A stretch of DNA of 64,000 bases from Rhipicephalus microplus (Eukaryota > Arthropoda > Arachnida > Ixodida > Ixodidae). Below are positions 44,650 through 56,066 of this stretch, piece by piece; within the stretch, counting starts at the first letter, position 1; every line of letters starts with the position of its first letter. The DNA is taken from assembly GCF_043290135.1 (NCBI RefSeq), contig NC_134710.1, positions 319,012,616 through 319,076,615 on the forward strand, read 5' to 3'. A program made the position numbers and the translations under genes. The notes beneath the pieces were generated by a model that was not told the origin of the DNA, ran no database searches, and saw only the letters and a list, made by a program, of their open reading frames with translations.

Positions 44650-44900
44650 CATGGAAAGCTGAACACGTCCGCGAAAGAAGCATGAAATAGACGTTCAGAG
44701 TATTGGTGGCAGAAAAGTAGAGATAAAGGACAGAAATAGTGGGGAAATGGGGTCATTCTGCCTGAAGAGGCGGAGAGATAGATTTCATCGAAGTATATAA
44801 AGCATTAACACAAAAAGAAAGTTTCCTTTTCTTTTTCTTTGTTGCGAGCCTGGTCACACAGATGTCACCGTCCCTCTATAGAAAGGACGCTCATAGCATC
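44650..44900 (+). mobile_element. CR1-like LINE 3' end
   Basis: AAAGCTGAACACGTCCGCG and AGAGTATTGGTGGCAGAAAA match the end of the LINE at 1055-1873. The 3' UTR ends GCTCATAGCATCCATGCATC, as at 2065-2103. Confidence 0.75.
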
Positions 44901-45098
44901 CATGCATCCACATAAGTGCCTCGATGCAGGGCCTTCATATATACAGTGAGATATGCGCTTCGTTAGTTTGGCGTGTTTCTGATCAATGCGCGTTGTCACG
45001 ATCTCATGAATGGGCAGCATCACTTCAGCTGGATTAGTGGCCGATGTCCGAGTGACACACATTAGCGCAAGGAATACGATGAACACAGGGAAGATTAT
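44901..45098. other. No gene seen
   Basis: Short spacer between the LINE end and a SINE piece. Confidence 0.4.
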
Positions 45099-45243
45099 CC
45101 CAGCCGCGGTGGTTGAACCCCGTGTACTATGCGATGTCACTGCACGTTCAGATGGTTGGAAATATCCTAAGCCCTCCACTTCGGCGTGGCTCATAATCAC
45201 AACGTGGTTATGGTGCGTAAAACCCTAGATATTATTATTATTA

Positions 45244-45284
<41 letters not shown>

Positions 45285-45320
45285 GTTGTTGTTGTTGCTG
45301 TTGTTGTTGTTGTTGTTGTG
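45099..45320 (+). mobile_element. SINE of the second subfamily with (ATT)n(GTT)n tail
   Basis: Keeps a CAGCCGCGGTGGTTGA head remnant and ends GCGTAAAACCCTAGATATT, followed by ATT repeats and then GTT repeats. Most of the tRNA head is deleted. Confidence 0.65.
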
Positions 45321-45508
45321 CGCGTTTGTTACTTACATCGTTCTCATCCCTGCATGATCATAATCACCATCATCCGCTTGTCCCTTTGTCCTCATTGCCA
45401 CTCTGGGTCATCATCATCGTCATCGTCTGTGTACTGGCTCTGGCCGTTCGTTTTGCGAGGTCTTTCCTCAAATAAACGCTGTCGCAACCAAGACTACCAA
45501 GACTTCAT
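45321..45508 (+). repeat. Probable 5' LTR remnant
   Basis: AAATAAACGCTGTCGC at about 45470 fits an LTR poly(A) region. The sequence ends GACTTCA and is followed by TACG and TGGTGGAGG, a primer-site-like motif shared with the gypsy element at 30333. The left edge is uncertain and no second LTR survives. Confidence 0.5.
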
Positions 45509-45607
45509 ACGTGGTGGAGGTGTATTTTCGGTCCTCTGACCTCCCGCAGCCCGCTCTACCCCCTGGAGCTTCGTTCAGGTCGCCGATTGCGCCCACTGTC
45601 GGGCAGC

Positions 45608-46870
45608 ATGTCCCAGACCGAGCCTACCGGAGCTGATGTCATCAACCACGCACCGACGCAAGCTTCCCCTCCTATTTACATACACGGACATCAGCGGGAA
45701 CCCCGCTCTTCGCTGGTCTTCGTGGAGAAGACGTAGAAGACTGACTCGATGACTACGACCGCGTAAGTGTCACTAATCGGTGGGACGAGGCCGCCAAACT
45801 GCGTTACGTCCTTTTTTATCTGACCAGAGTCGCAAAGACATGGTACTTTAACCACGTCATTGACTTACCCGACTGGGCTACCTTCCAGCAGCAGCTGCGA
45901 CACGTTTTTGGAACCCCAGACATTCGATCCGCCGTCGCGAAGAGGACACTCGATATTTGCCGACAACATCCCAGTGAATCGCACACTTCATACATCGAGG
46001 ATGTCCTCGCACTGTGCCGGTATGTCAATCAATTCATGAAGTGCACCACATATTGAAAGGCATTGGGCCTGTTGCCTTTAATGCTCTCGCTGTGCAAAAC
46101 CCAGCTACCATCACTGACGTCGTGACGACATGCCAGCGCCTTGATGCGCTGGACTACGTTCGTCTCCAACCAGACATTGACGACCACCACTCCACGTCTC
46201 ATGGCCACCTGCGTGACCTCATCCGGGACATTATACGCGAAGAATTGCGGTCTATGGGCTTCACACATCCCACACCGCGTCCTACACAGTCTTCGGGAGT
46301 GCCCTTTCGTTACATCGTCAGGGAGGAAGTTACATCCCTGACCGGCTCTGCGCCCGTACAGCCACCTGCTTCACGCCCATATCCACCTACCCTCAAGTTG
46401 CTTCCGTGCCTCCCAGCGACGTACACGCGACATTGCCACTTCCAACCTACGCGTCGCCGGTTGCTGCTGCTCCCCCGGTGAACTACCATTGGATGCCCCC
46501 TGACTCTTCTTCGGCCCACCACTTGACCGCGTTATCTCCAGGGGCCCCGAACGCCTTCTACTCCCCACCCTGGCGCTCGTCCCACCCTGTCTGCTACTAC
46601 TGTGGATATCGCGGCCACATGTCTCGTTTCTGCCGAAAGCACCAGCAAGATGAGCGTCGGAACGACATGCGTGAACTGGATTTGTACACTGGGGCCTCTT
46701 ATAAAGGTCGGCGTTATTCGTCTCCCCCGCACCGGTCTCCATCTCCTCCGGCATCGACTGCACCACGGAACAGCCGAAACACGAGACGCCGCTCGCCTTC
46801 GCCCTTCCGCCGCTCCACTTCTCCACTTCGGCCCGCCTCATTGTCCTCTGATATTCATTCGGAAAACTAA
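45608..46870 (+). pseudogene. Gypsy gag (second element), frame-broken
   Basis: Begins at the ATG 45608-45610 and loses frame more than once. Recognisable parts are YIEDVLALCR, NPATITDVVTTCQRLDAL, a Pro-rich linker, one CCHC knuckle CYYCGYRGHMSRFC and an Arg/Ser/Pro end (RRRSPSPFRRSTSP). The architecture equals the gag at 34001, and both end in GGAAAACTAA. Confidence 0.8.
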
Positions 46871-46937
46871 ATGATGCAGTTTGTGGAGGAAAAACTAGAA
46901 AAATATAACTGAAATTCCTCCATCAGGCCCGTGCAAC

Positions 46938-48805
46938 ATGGTTTCTGTGGAAGTTGGAGTGTGGGTCGATGCTTCGGTGGACACAGGTGCGACATTGTCT
47001 GTGATACGTGCTGATTTGTGTAAAAATTTAAAGAAAGTAGAGACGCCTTAGGATGGTCCCACGTTAGTTGCTGCCCAGGGGAACGTCATTCGCCCTTCCA
47101 CGTTTTGTACTGTGCGTGTTTTCATCGACGGCATCCGCCATCATGTCCAGTTTGCTGTCCTGTCCCACTGCTGTCACCAACTAATTTTTGGGTATAGGAT
47201 TTCCTATCATCTGCTACCGCGGCTATTTGTTAAGGACAACGCGTTGTTTGCCTTACAGACACCGACTACATGCTTGACGACGACAATCAAAAGCCACTTC
47301 GTTTGGTCGCTGCGAAAGACATCGAACTGCCGCCACTACAAGAACAAATTGTCAGCATTACGTCCAACGATATCTATCACGGTGATGTATTGGTCTCCCC
47401 GTCACCACTTTGCGTTCGTAAAGGCAGACTTCTTCCAAACGGTGTCGTTCGTTTTTGCAATGGCTCTGCACTTGTCACCGCTGTAAACTCTACACAGGAG
47501 AAGATCGTACTGCCACAGGGCACTACTGTGGCCCGTGTTGCCGACTTCGAGCCTCTATTTGTCATGCCACTTCAGGCCATCGCATCCAAAGACCCTTCCC
47601 TCGGTGAGCATGTTTCTTCCTACGCCTTTACCACCGCTATCAGCAGCGACTTGACAAATTCACAGACGCAGTTGCTGCTCGCATTGTTGCATAAGCACGC
47701 AAATTCTTTCGATATTTGCTCGTCTAAGCTGGGCCGCACTACTACTACAGCACATCGAATTCAAACAGTTGGGACATCGTACACCACCGACCCTACCGTG
47801 TGTCTCTAGCTGAAAGAAAAATTAGAAGAAAACGTTGCTGACATGCTTAAACATGAAGTCATCCGTCCCTCATCTAGCCCTTGGTCGTCTCCTATTGTTT
47901 TGGTCCGTAAAAAAGATGGCTCTGTGCGTTTTTGCGTGGACTACCAGGCGCTCAATAAGATCACACGCAAGGACGTGTACCCTGTGCCACGCATTGACGA
48001 CGCCCTTGATTCCCTACAAGGCGCGGAATTCTTTTCAAGCATCGCCTTGCGTTCTGGGTACTGGCAGATCCCCATTTATGAAGACGATAAGGAGAAAACG
48101 GCGTTCGCAACCCCCGACGGGCTATATGAATTCAATGTGATGCCTTTCGGGCTCTGAAACGCATCCGCGACTTTGGAGCGCATGATAGATACCGTGTTGC
48201 GCGGCCTGAAATGGGAAAGTTGCCTTTGCTACCTGGACGACATTATTATCTTTTCGTCAACGTTTCCTGAGCACCTAGAACGATTGGATCAAGTTCTGAC
48301 GTGCCTTGCCGGCGCTGGGCTTCAAATAAACACTAAGAAATGCTATTTCGCTAGCAAATCTATCAAGGTCACGTCGTTAGCAAAGATGGCATCCGGCCCG
48401 ACCCTGACAAGATTTCTGCAGTCCTTCACTTTCCTCGTCCCGAACAACGAAAGGAGCTTCGCAGTTTCCTTGGCCTCGCCTCCTATTTTCGCTGGTTTAT
48501 CCAGAACTTCACTTCTATTGCTGCTCCATTTCACCAACTACTTGCTTCCAACGTCCCCTTTCTGTGGTCTCAAGAATGTCAAACGGCATTCGACCTGTTG
48601 AAGCGGGCACTCACGTCTGAACCTCTGCTCTGCCACTTTGACGAAGCCGCACCGATTATCCTCCATATCGACGCTAGCGGCCTTAGTATAGGAGCCGTTC
48701 TTCTACAACGCGACAAGTCTTCCCTAGAGAAAGTTGTTGCATATGCCAGTCGCGTACTCACCCCTGCCGAAAAGAACTACACGATAACTGAACGATGCTT
48801 TAAGT
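46938..48805 (+). pseudogene. Gypsy pol (second element), truncated
   Basis: The protease block is SVDTGATLSVIRADL with a stop soon after. The reverse transcriptase has VLVRKKDGSVRFCVDYQALN, a TGA at 48155-48157 after NVMPFGL, then LCYLDDIIIFSSTFPEHLE, and a frame break near 48365. RNase H starts (ILHIDASGLSIGAVLLQ, AEKNYTITER) and is cut at about 48805. Integrase and the 3' LTR are gone. The right boundary is AT-rich DNA with a (TA)n run. Related to the element at 30333 but clearly diverged. Confidence 0.85.
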
Positions 48806-48888
48806 TTTTGACCACCATCTTTTTATTTATTTATTTTTATTACTTGTTTACACCACTCCTTTCTGTAGCGCCACTCCTTGAAAGCCCC

Positions 48889-48893
<5 letters not shown>

Positions 48894-48940
<47 letters not shown>
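48894..48940. repeat. (TA)n run
   Basis: About 47 bases of TA beyond the broken gypsy end. Confidence 0.9.
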
Positions 48941-48944
<4 letters not shown>

Positions 48945-50006
48945 CAGCTTAAGTTTCACGATGAGTACTTTAGTAGACCTTTCTAAGAAGGCTCTGATTG
49001 GCCGGCATGTTTGCCTGTGTTGCACCTTCGTCCCTAGACAACACTTCGGAGTGCCTTTAGCTGTTAGGGCACAGTGAAGATATGTATCAATATATTGTAC
49101 ACTCGCATACGAGCGAAGTTAGGTGTATGAACCGAATATTCTGTCGCGCACGCGTGTGTGTGTATTTAGACGTTAGCAGAACGTGTGAAAGTTCAATTAA
49201 AATGGTATTCGCCTTGAGTATATCTTAGCACACGCACGAAGAGCAAGATGCTTCAACGTGGCCTGTCAGACCTTCAAACTGTGTCGGGCTTTTTTCATTA
49301 AAAGGAACATCTTCCTAGTGAAAGGTATCGTAGTGATTTACTCCGGCGAGATCTGTTCCGGCGGGTACATGTATGACCATCGCTGGAGCATTAATCCCAT
49401 CGCCGAGCCAACTAAAAAACCTTCGCAGCCGAGATTACTTTTCGTAATCTTACAGAGTGTCAAAGCCTTGAGAAACACCGCGAGAAGTATTTCTGTGTGC
49501 AGGCTTCATTCACTGTAAAAGCGCCCAGGAATGATATTGTGATAGTAGCAGCACTTAGTTGCTAGCGCGAAGTGACGAAAAAAAATAGGGTGGGTAAGTT
49601 GCGGAGGGAGGGGGGGGGGACGAAAAATTTTGGAAAGGTTGAAGACCCAACCTCCCCCTCCCCCCTTGGCTACGCCACTGGGTGTGATGAACAATGGTAC
49701 TCGCCCGGTGCCATTTGGGGTATTGTGCGCGCCCCGCAAATGTTCTTGACCTCTGCAACGTCACAAGGGGATCACCTGTCTACGTGAAACCACAGAAAAT
49801 GTCGATTTTACCTGAATACTCGGAGGAGCATGCACCTTTACTTTAAAACCAAATTAAGATATCTTTTAGGCAACGCTCACCACTGCTAATGGGTCAGAGC
49901 TGGCCCATCATGCAGGACCATTAGACAACACAAGCATCTCGAGTTTCCAAATTTGGTGTCAGGGGTCCTTTAAAGGGCGAAAGTAGCTGCAACGAGGCTA
50001 TAGCGT
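48941..50006. other. No recognisable gene
   Basis: Contains G- and C-runs at 49605-49665. Near 49945-49970 a TTTGGTGTCAGGGGTCCTTTAAA motif resembles the end of a tick MITE. Confidence 0.4.
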
Positions 50007-50022
50007 TAGTTATCACCACCCT

Positions 50023-50267
50023 GCCCCGCCGCGGTGGTCTATTGGCTAAGGTACTCGGCTTCGACCCCGTGAGCCCACAGGTCGCGGGGTCGAATCTCGG
50101 CTGCGGTGGCTACATTTCCGATGGAGGCGGAAATGTTGTAGGCCCGTGTACTCAGATTTGGGTACACGTTAAAGATCCCCAGGTGGTCGAAATTTCCGGA
50201 GCCCTCCACTACGGCGTCTCTCATAATCATATGGTGGTTTTGGGACGTTAAACCCCACATATCATCA
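50023..50267 (+). mobile_element. Full-length Ruka-like SINE
   Basis: GCCCCGCCGCGGTGGTCTAT start, box B GGGGTCGAATCTC, short ATCATCA tail. A perfect 16-bp duplication, TAGTTATCACCACCCT, lies at 50007-50022 and 50268-50283. A small insertion in the head (GACCCCGTGAGCCCACAGG) makes it unusual. Confidence 0.92.
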
Positions 50268-50283
50268 TAGTTATCACCACCCT

Positions 50284-50867
50284 AACCAATCACACCAATG
50301 GTCTTCGTCGCGCTTTAGATATTCGTCCTTCCGAACTAATCGGAACTTTGAGTACGTGGCTAATCGAAAGTCAATCGATTGTTTGATTGGGTATTATTCG
50401 ATTTGAATTGAGACTCGAATATTTGCGCACCCCTATTTTGGGCCATGAAAACATCCTTTTTATCATTTATGTGCTTTTTTGTTTGTTTGTTTGTTTGTTT
50501 GAGAGTTAAAATAAGCCGGTATCTTTTATAATCTTCATTTATTATGCTTGCGTTTGTTTGTTTCTAGCCTAGAATCCATGGCTCATACCCACTCTGGGGG
50601 AGTGGCCAAGAAAACATGTAGTCTCATATGGACGATAACCGCACTATTGCTTACAACAACAACGAAAAATTGGGGGAAAAGCTTGTAGAATGAAGACGTT
50701 TAATATATTAAAAAAAAGAAAGAAACCAAAGATTCAGATAGTGAGAAAAAAATCAACAAGGAAGTAGACAGTAATAGCTATACCTTGATTTTGGGAGCCG
50801 ACCAGACAGCCGGTTTTGCCAAACCCGATTAATTTGGTATGTCACGGATTTATCCCTTCTTCTTCTT
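50284..50867. other. No gene seen
   Basis: AT-rich; a GTTT repeat at about 50480-50500. Confidence 0.45.
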
Positions 50868-50903
<36 letters not shown>

Positions 50904-50946
50904 ATTGTTGTTGTTGTTGTTGTGGTGGGGGGGGGGGGGGGGGGTT
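50868..50946. repeat. (ATT)n(GTT)n and G-run
   Basis: Compound repeat like the SINE tail at 45229-45320, followed by about 18 G. The LTR element at 50953 inserted just beyond it. Confidence 0.85.
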
Positions 50947-50952
50947 GGTGAT

Positions 50953-51937
50953 TGTCACACACTTCGGGTGAGTCCCCGCCGATCTAACTTCGACGTGCGG
51001 CAGACTCGCAGGCTTCCACTTTACGCTTCGGCCTGCGACGCCTGAAAGGCCTCGAAGTGGCACATTTCGAATTTATTTGCGGGTTGGTCGACCCGTGCGG
51101 GGTTGCACGTGTGGTGATGTGTGGGCCTGACCGACGCACTCATAGAGCAGGCACAGAGTTTGATTACACATAAACAAGCATTTAATTAAAACAGGGGCAA
51201 AGGCAGGAGATTACAAAAATAACAAAGGAGGAAATCTGATACGCGCGATGTAAACAACAGCTATATAACAGAACATGCTTAAAAGCCTTACAAAAGATAC
51301 AGGCTAAAGACAAATATGCGGAACATTAATAAAATAACAACAAGATGGAAATCGTAAAAAAGGGTTACAAGGAAATAATTACAGAATGCTCATGGTGGCG
51401 CTTTGGAATTTCAACGTGCGACGCAGCGCACACTACTACAAATGTTTAAAGAAAAAAAAAGGCTGGTTAAAATAAATTAACGGTTTAAAAAAAGTCACAA
51501 TAAAAGTTCCATACGGACCAGGCCAGCTCTTGGTGCACGTAGGGGAGTTGACGGGTGCCGCTGAAGGTCTCGCCGGCTTGGTAGACGACGAGGGTGCCCG
51601 GAATTGCAGCCGTCTCGATACGTTGCGCGGGTCACTCCATGCTCGCCGCCTACGCGAGACTCGCGACACCGACGACCGCACTTGTTGCTGGCTGTACGTC
51701 AACTGCCTATTCCGATGCAGTCCTAACCTCTTCAGGGGCGTACACGTGACCCCGTCTCATCTGGGGGTAATTTTCCTTTTTTAGGCCGCCGGTTCCCCTT
51801 TCGGTGCAGGTGCAGGGAAGACAAGCCGGCGCCACGCTGGGTCGTTAGTCGCCGGATGTCGTCCCCCAAACACAAAAGCGCCCCTCTTTGGAAGATGGGG
51901 CCCGCGGATAATCCGAAAATTGGAGTCGTTAATGACA
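50953..51937 (-). repeat. 3' LTR
   Basis: 985 bp; ends TGTCACAC and AATGACA. The final GTGACA of the partner reads ATGACA here. Confidence 0.93.
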
Positions 51938-52691
51938 TAGCCTCCTTCTTAAGAATATTACTCCGTAATATTCAAGAAAATCACAAACGCACAATGTTCG
52001 CGAGCTTTCAGTGTTCGGGTCGTCCACCGATGCGTTTTCTTTTTCGCGCACCATTTCACTGACGTGGACGACATGGCAGAGAACACTTGACACACTACGC
52101 TTCACGGTCACAATACGATGTAAGTCATAACCCGCGCACCACGACACGGACATACACATGAAACACGAAAAGAAAGTCTCAAAAATGCTGCACGATTCAA
52201 GGAAAAGGCACGTAGGCATTCTTTCATGCCACATATTCAAAAATACGGGCTGTAAGCGGTATTGTAAAATCACTTACTTACACGTAGCTTCCGACAAGGG
52301 TGAATGAAAAATTATTCGGTATGATCATTTGTGCATAGTTCTGTAACATGCTCCACGCTAAAGCGCTTCCTTTCAAAATAATAATAGAAAGAAACGTCTT
52401 GAATAACATAGCGCCATGTTTATCACACATGCGTACCGTGATAGACTGATTATATGACCAACCGGTCTCACTAAAGATTCAACTAATTAAAATAACCATG
52501 TCCCTCAAACAGAGCTTCCCTAACTAAACGTGTAGTAAGTTCAAACATAAAAACATCGTCTACAAACACACGGACGACACAAGCAAACAATGAATTAACT
52601 AAGCTATTGGTCCCCCTCATTAATGGAATGCTCCAAAATCGAAAAACATAACTGAACATTGTTTCGAAAAACAAGTCATTTGCCTTTAAGG

Positions 52692-54119
52692 TTACTTTTG
52701 AGTGTCGATGTACGCAAATTTCACACGTGCTCGAGGTGGCCGTGCTCGTGGAGGAACCGTTTGAAGCAACCAGGGCAGACAGAACAGTGGACGGCCGCTA
52801 CCCCGACGTCTGTTTTCCGCTAGTTTGCCCCGTGGCAGCAAGCCATCGTCGACACCGCGTTCTATGGAAATGGGCTTTGCACCCGCGTCGCGTCGCCTAG
52901 GCATATTGCGCTCCTTCCACATGCATTCCGCTCCTCGAACACAAGAATGGAGTGGTGGGGGTTGGCTACTCGGAGCACCAGGTACAATCGCCTGCCTCCC
53001 CCCTCTACCTGTCGGGTGGTTTGGAGCATGGCAACCAACTCTACTGGCGAATGCCACAAAACGCAATCGAAGCTTTCGTTGCGTTGATTGCCGTTTGGCA
53101 ATTCTCGATTTCATGAGGGGATTTACACCCTTCGCTTCTCTCTTGTTCTTGCTTTTGCGGTGTCTTTTTCCTTTTTCACGTTGCTCAGTGCTCACTTTCG
53201 AGAAGTCCGCTTGCAACATTTGCAGAGCAGAACTTCTTTCGCTTGTCTCTTCGGCTATAATGCCTATACAGTCGGGATTTTCCGTTAACTTGTGGACACC
53301 CTGACTTGCGGGAAGCTTGACTGACGGCTGAGCAATGCAAGCGTCTTCCTCGGGGCTGCGCCGCTCGCACCTGGGAGAACTACTTGCCCCAACATTGCCC
53401 AGCTCACAGTGTGCGTCAGCACCCGACTGTGCCCCGCTCTCTGTACAGGGGTCCTCGTCTGCCGGGCCGGTTGTACTGTGAACATCACAGTTAGCTGCCA
53501 TGGCGACGCGCATACAGGGTGGCTGTGCCAAGTCAATCACAGATGGCATTTCTGTATCGACAAGACTTTCCAGGCACAGCGCCTCGTCGCCATCACTGCG
53601 GCCTTCAGTGGCTTTTGTGGCCACAATGGGACTTTCGGCAGCTAACTCAGTAGGTTCACTCGCGAACCTGATGTCCGTCTGAACAGTACAAAATTTTTGC
53701 CCGGCTCTCAGCGGTTTGGCACCTACGGTCTCTTTGCCCCTTTCGTGCCTTGCATCCCAGGTCTCAAGCATGCGTCGCCTACTTTCGATTTTCTGGCGCA
53801 GTAGCTGCACATGATTCTGGTACGACTGCTTGTTCGGGACACGGTCGGTCACGCTACTGGGCGTTCTAGCGGCTAGGCTAAGACCCAACTGCGTCGCACA
53901 CAGTCCCAGGCGCTCTTTCTCCTTCTGAATTCGGAGCCGGGATTTTTCCCTTTCTTGCTCCATCTCAAATTCCGCGAGTTGTCTGAAATATGCGCGTTCC
54001 GCATCACGCTCCTCTTTACGCTTAGTGCGCTCTCTTTCCACGAAATCGTACAATTCTCTGCCCTCAAAGCCAAAACCCCTGCCCTGTTCAATCAGCTTAT
54101 CAAACTCCGTGCCGTCCAT
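52692..54119 (-). CDS. Gag-like coiled-coil protein of the one-ORF LTR element
   Basis: 475 residues from the ATG at 54119-54117 (MDGTEFDKLIEQGRGFGFEG). The first 90 residues are a charged helix (RTKRKEERDAERAYFRQLAE), in the same place and style as the coiled coil of the gag at 24183-26108. It lacks the SCAN-like region, zinc knuckles and DTG protease of that protein. The middle is acidic and low-complexity. A Lys/Arg-rich patch (EKGKRHRKSKNKREAK) and a C-terminal basic, Cys- and Trp-containing part follow. It may serve as an RNA-binding or assembly partner for another element's gag. The frame is intact; function unknown. Confidence 0.7.
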   Translation of the reverse strand: MDGTEFDKLIEQGRGFGFEGRELYDFVERERTKRKEERDAERAYFRQLAEFEMEQEREKSRLRIQKEKERLGLCATQLGLSLAARTPSSVTDRVPNKQSYQNHVQLLRQKIESRRRMLETWDARHERGKETVGAKPLRAGQKFCTVQTDIRFASEPTELAAESPIVATKATEGRSDGDEALCLESLVDTEMPSVIDLAQPPCMRVAMAANCDVHSTTGPADEDPCTESGAQSGADAHCELGNVGASSSPRCERRSPEEDACIAQPSVKLPASQGVHKLTENPDCIGIIAEETSERSSALQMLQADFSKVSTEQREKGKRHRKSKNKREAKGVNPLMKSRIAKRQSTQRKLRLRFVAFASRVGCHAPNHPTGRGGRQAIVPGAPSSQPPPLHSCVRGAECMWKERNMPRRRDAGAKPISIERGVDDGLLPRGKLAENRRRGSGRPLFCLPWLLQTVPPRARPPRARVKFAYIDTQK

Positions 54120-54215
54120 TGTTAAAACAGTTGTCCACCAACAAAACAATAAAAGGACGTCTGCATATCACGCTCAGAGCTACGTCAGTCTCTCAGACAC
54201 CACCACGTGGTCGGC

Positions 54216-54237
54216 CAGTCCTGTCGCGCGGACGCCA
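54216..54237 (-). promoter_or_regulatory. Putative primer-binding site
   Basis: The 5' LTR is followed on the minus strand by TTATC and then TGGCGTCCGCGCGACAGGAC. It shares TGGCGTCCGCG with the element at 22615-27493. Confidence 0.6.
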
Positions 54238-54242
54238 GATAA

Positions 54243-55300
54243 TGTCACACACTTCGGGTGAGGCCCCGCCGATCTAACATCGACGTGCGGCAGACTCGCA
54301 GGCTTCCACTTTACGCTTCGGCCTGCGACGCCTGAAAGGCCTCGAAGTGGCACATTTCGAGTTTATTTGCGGGTTGGTCGACCCGTGCGGGGTTGCACGT
54401 GTGGTGATGTGTGGGCCTGACCGACGCACTCATAGAGCAGACACAGAGTTTGATTACACATAAACAAGCATTTAATTAAAACAGGGGCAAAGGCAGGAGA
54501 TTACAAAAATAACAAAGGAGGAAATCTGATACGCGCGATGTAAACAACTGCTATATAACAGAACATGCTTAAAAGCCTTACAAAAGATACAGGCTAAAGA
54601 CAAATATGCGGAACATTAATAAAATAACAACAAGATGGAAATCGTAAAAAAGGGTTACAAGGAAATAATTACAGAATGCTCATGGTGGCGCTTTGGAATT
54701 TCAACGTGCGACGCAGCGCACACTACTACAAATGTTTAAAGAAAAAAAAAGGCTGGTTAAAATAAATTAACGGTTTAAAAAAAAGTCACAATAAAAGTTC
54801 CATACGGACCAGGCCAGCTCTTGGTGCACGTAGGGGAGTTGACGGGTGCCGCTGAAGGTCTCGCCAGCTTGGTAGACGACGAGGGTGCCCGGAATTGCAG
54901 CCGTCTCGATACGTTGCGCGGGTCACTCCATGCTCGCCGCCTACGCGAGACTCGCGACACCGACGACCGCACTTGTTGCTGGCTGTACGTCAGCTGCCTA
55001 TTGTTGTTAGTGGTTCATGAGGAAAAGGAAGAAGGCACCTAATTTCTGTCTGCCTACAGGCGACACGGCGCAGTTCCGATGCAGTCCTAACCTCTTCAGG
55101 GGCGTACACGTGACCCCGTCTCATCTGGGGGTAATTTTCCTTTTTTAGGCCGCCGGTTCCCCTTTCGGTACAAGTGCAGGGAAGACAAGCAGTGCCACGC
55201 TGGGTCGTTAGTCGCCGGATGTCGTCCCCCGAACACAAAAGCGCCCCTCTTTGGAAGATGGGGCCCGCGGATAATCCGAAAATTGGAGTCGTTTGTGACA
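54243..55300 (-). repeat. 5' LTR
   Basis: 1058 bp; carries a 73-bp segment at 55003-55075 that the other LTR lacks. Confidence 0.93.
55003..55075. repeat. 73-bp segment present in one LTR only
   Basis: Lies between CTATT and CCGATGCAG, which are adjacent in the other LTR. It begins GTTGTTAGTGG and ends GGCGCAGTT. It is an insertion after integration or a deletion in the other LTR. Confidence 0.7.
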
Positions 55301-55441
55301 GTGATGCCGTTTCAGAATTCAGAGGGTTGAAATGGTCGAAAGCCATATCAGAGAGAAGGGGAGGGAATCGCGCACGAATAACGGAGTAAAAACAAACGTG
55401 CTGCTTGAAGTGTGGCAGCATGGGCTAGTTGGTATGGCATG

Positions 55442-55563
55442 ACGATAGTTTTAGCGCGAGAACAAAACGACGACACAGAGACAAGAAGGACACGAAAGAC
55501 ACGAGCGCTCGTGCCCTTCTTGTCTCTGTGTCGTCGTTTTGTTCTCGCGCTGTAACTATCGTC
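55442..55563. repeat. Foldback repeat, about 53-bp arms
   Basis: CGATAGTTTTAGCGCGAGAA with the following bases pairs with the stretch ending CTCGCGCTGTAACTATCG. The arms meet near a CACGAGCGCTCGTG centre. A similar design lies at 60600-60691. Confidence 0.75.
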
Positions 55564-55849
55564 GCGCTGCTTGAGTTGGCAAAACATTCGAGTGAGCAGC
55601 ATTTCCGAGTTCCTCCAGGCCTCAAGTCTTTCCCTGTCGCAACTTGGGCACATTTTGCGCCACACAGCCGGGTGTCCCATGCCAGGGAAAACAAGCGAAA
55701 ACCGAATATTATGTTGAACCTTCGGTGAGTTAACTGTTTCCTTCCTCTGTGGGGTTGGACCGGTCCGAGCGCGATTGAGCTTCAACGCGCGGCTTTAGCC
55801 GCCCGAGTTATCCCGAGCTGCACTAAAGCTTCCGAAACGCTTTGCGAGC
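55564..55849. other. Upstream region of the signal-peptide gene
   Basis: CpG-rich toward its right end (AACGCGCGGC, GCCGCCCGAG). No coding frame supported. Confidence 0.4.
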
Positions 55850-55857
55850 TATAAATA
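55850..55857 (+). promoter_or_regulatory. Candidate TATA box
   Basis: TATAAATA 217 bases before the ATG at 56067. A start near 55880 would give a 5' UTR of about 185 bases containing two short upstream frames (ATG at 55973 and 56003, each seven codons including stop). AAGATGGCG at 55971 resembles a YY1-type motif. Confidence 0.45.
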
Positions 55858-56066
55858 GCTTCTTTGCTATTCTATAGATTATTTCTACAGCATTTTCCCC
55901 CTCCTGCCAGCTATAGTGAAACGCTGAAGGGGCTGGCGGCGCTGGTGTCGCCGGCTGCGATGCTTATCTAAGATGGCGAACGTGCGGTTTTAGGTGGCGG
56001 ATATGTATGAAACTTTAGCTTAGACGTTTCTATGCCATCCCGCTTACCATCTAAACGTTGCCGGAT

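Larger units (their letters stand above)
50953..55300 (-). mobile_element. Non-autonomous LTR retrotransposon, one-ORF
   Basis: A complete element of 4348 bp. LTRs are 985 bp (50953-51937) and 1058 bp (54243-55300), beginning TGTCACAC and ending TGACA. An exact 5-bp duplication, GTGAT, lies at 50948-50952 and 55301-55305. LTRs differ at about 1.5% plus one 73-bp insertion. Inside is one minus-strand frame, without protease, reverse transcriptase or integrase. The design and primer site match the element at 22615-27493, but the sequences are otherwise diverged. Confidence 0.93.

Noticed and set aside
55003..55073. GT...AG intron in the LTR
   Set aside because: The element is transcribed from the minus strand, where the segment does not have intron ends.
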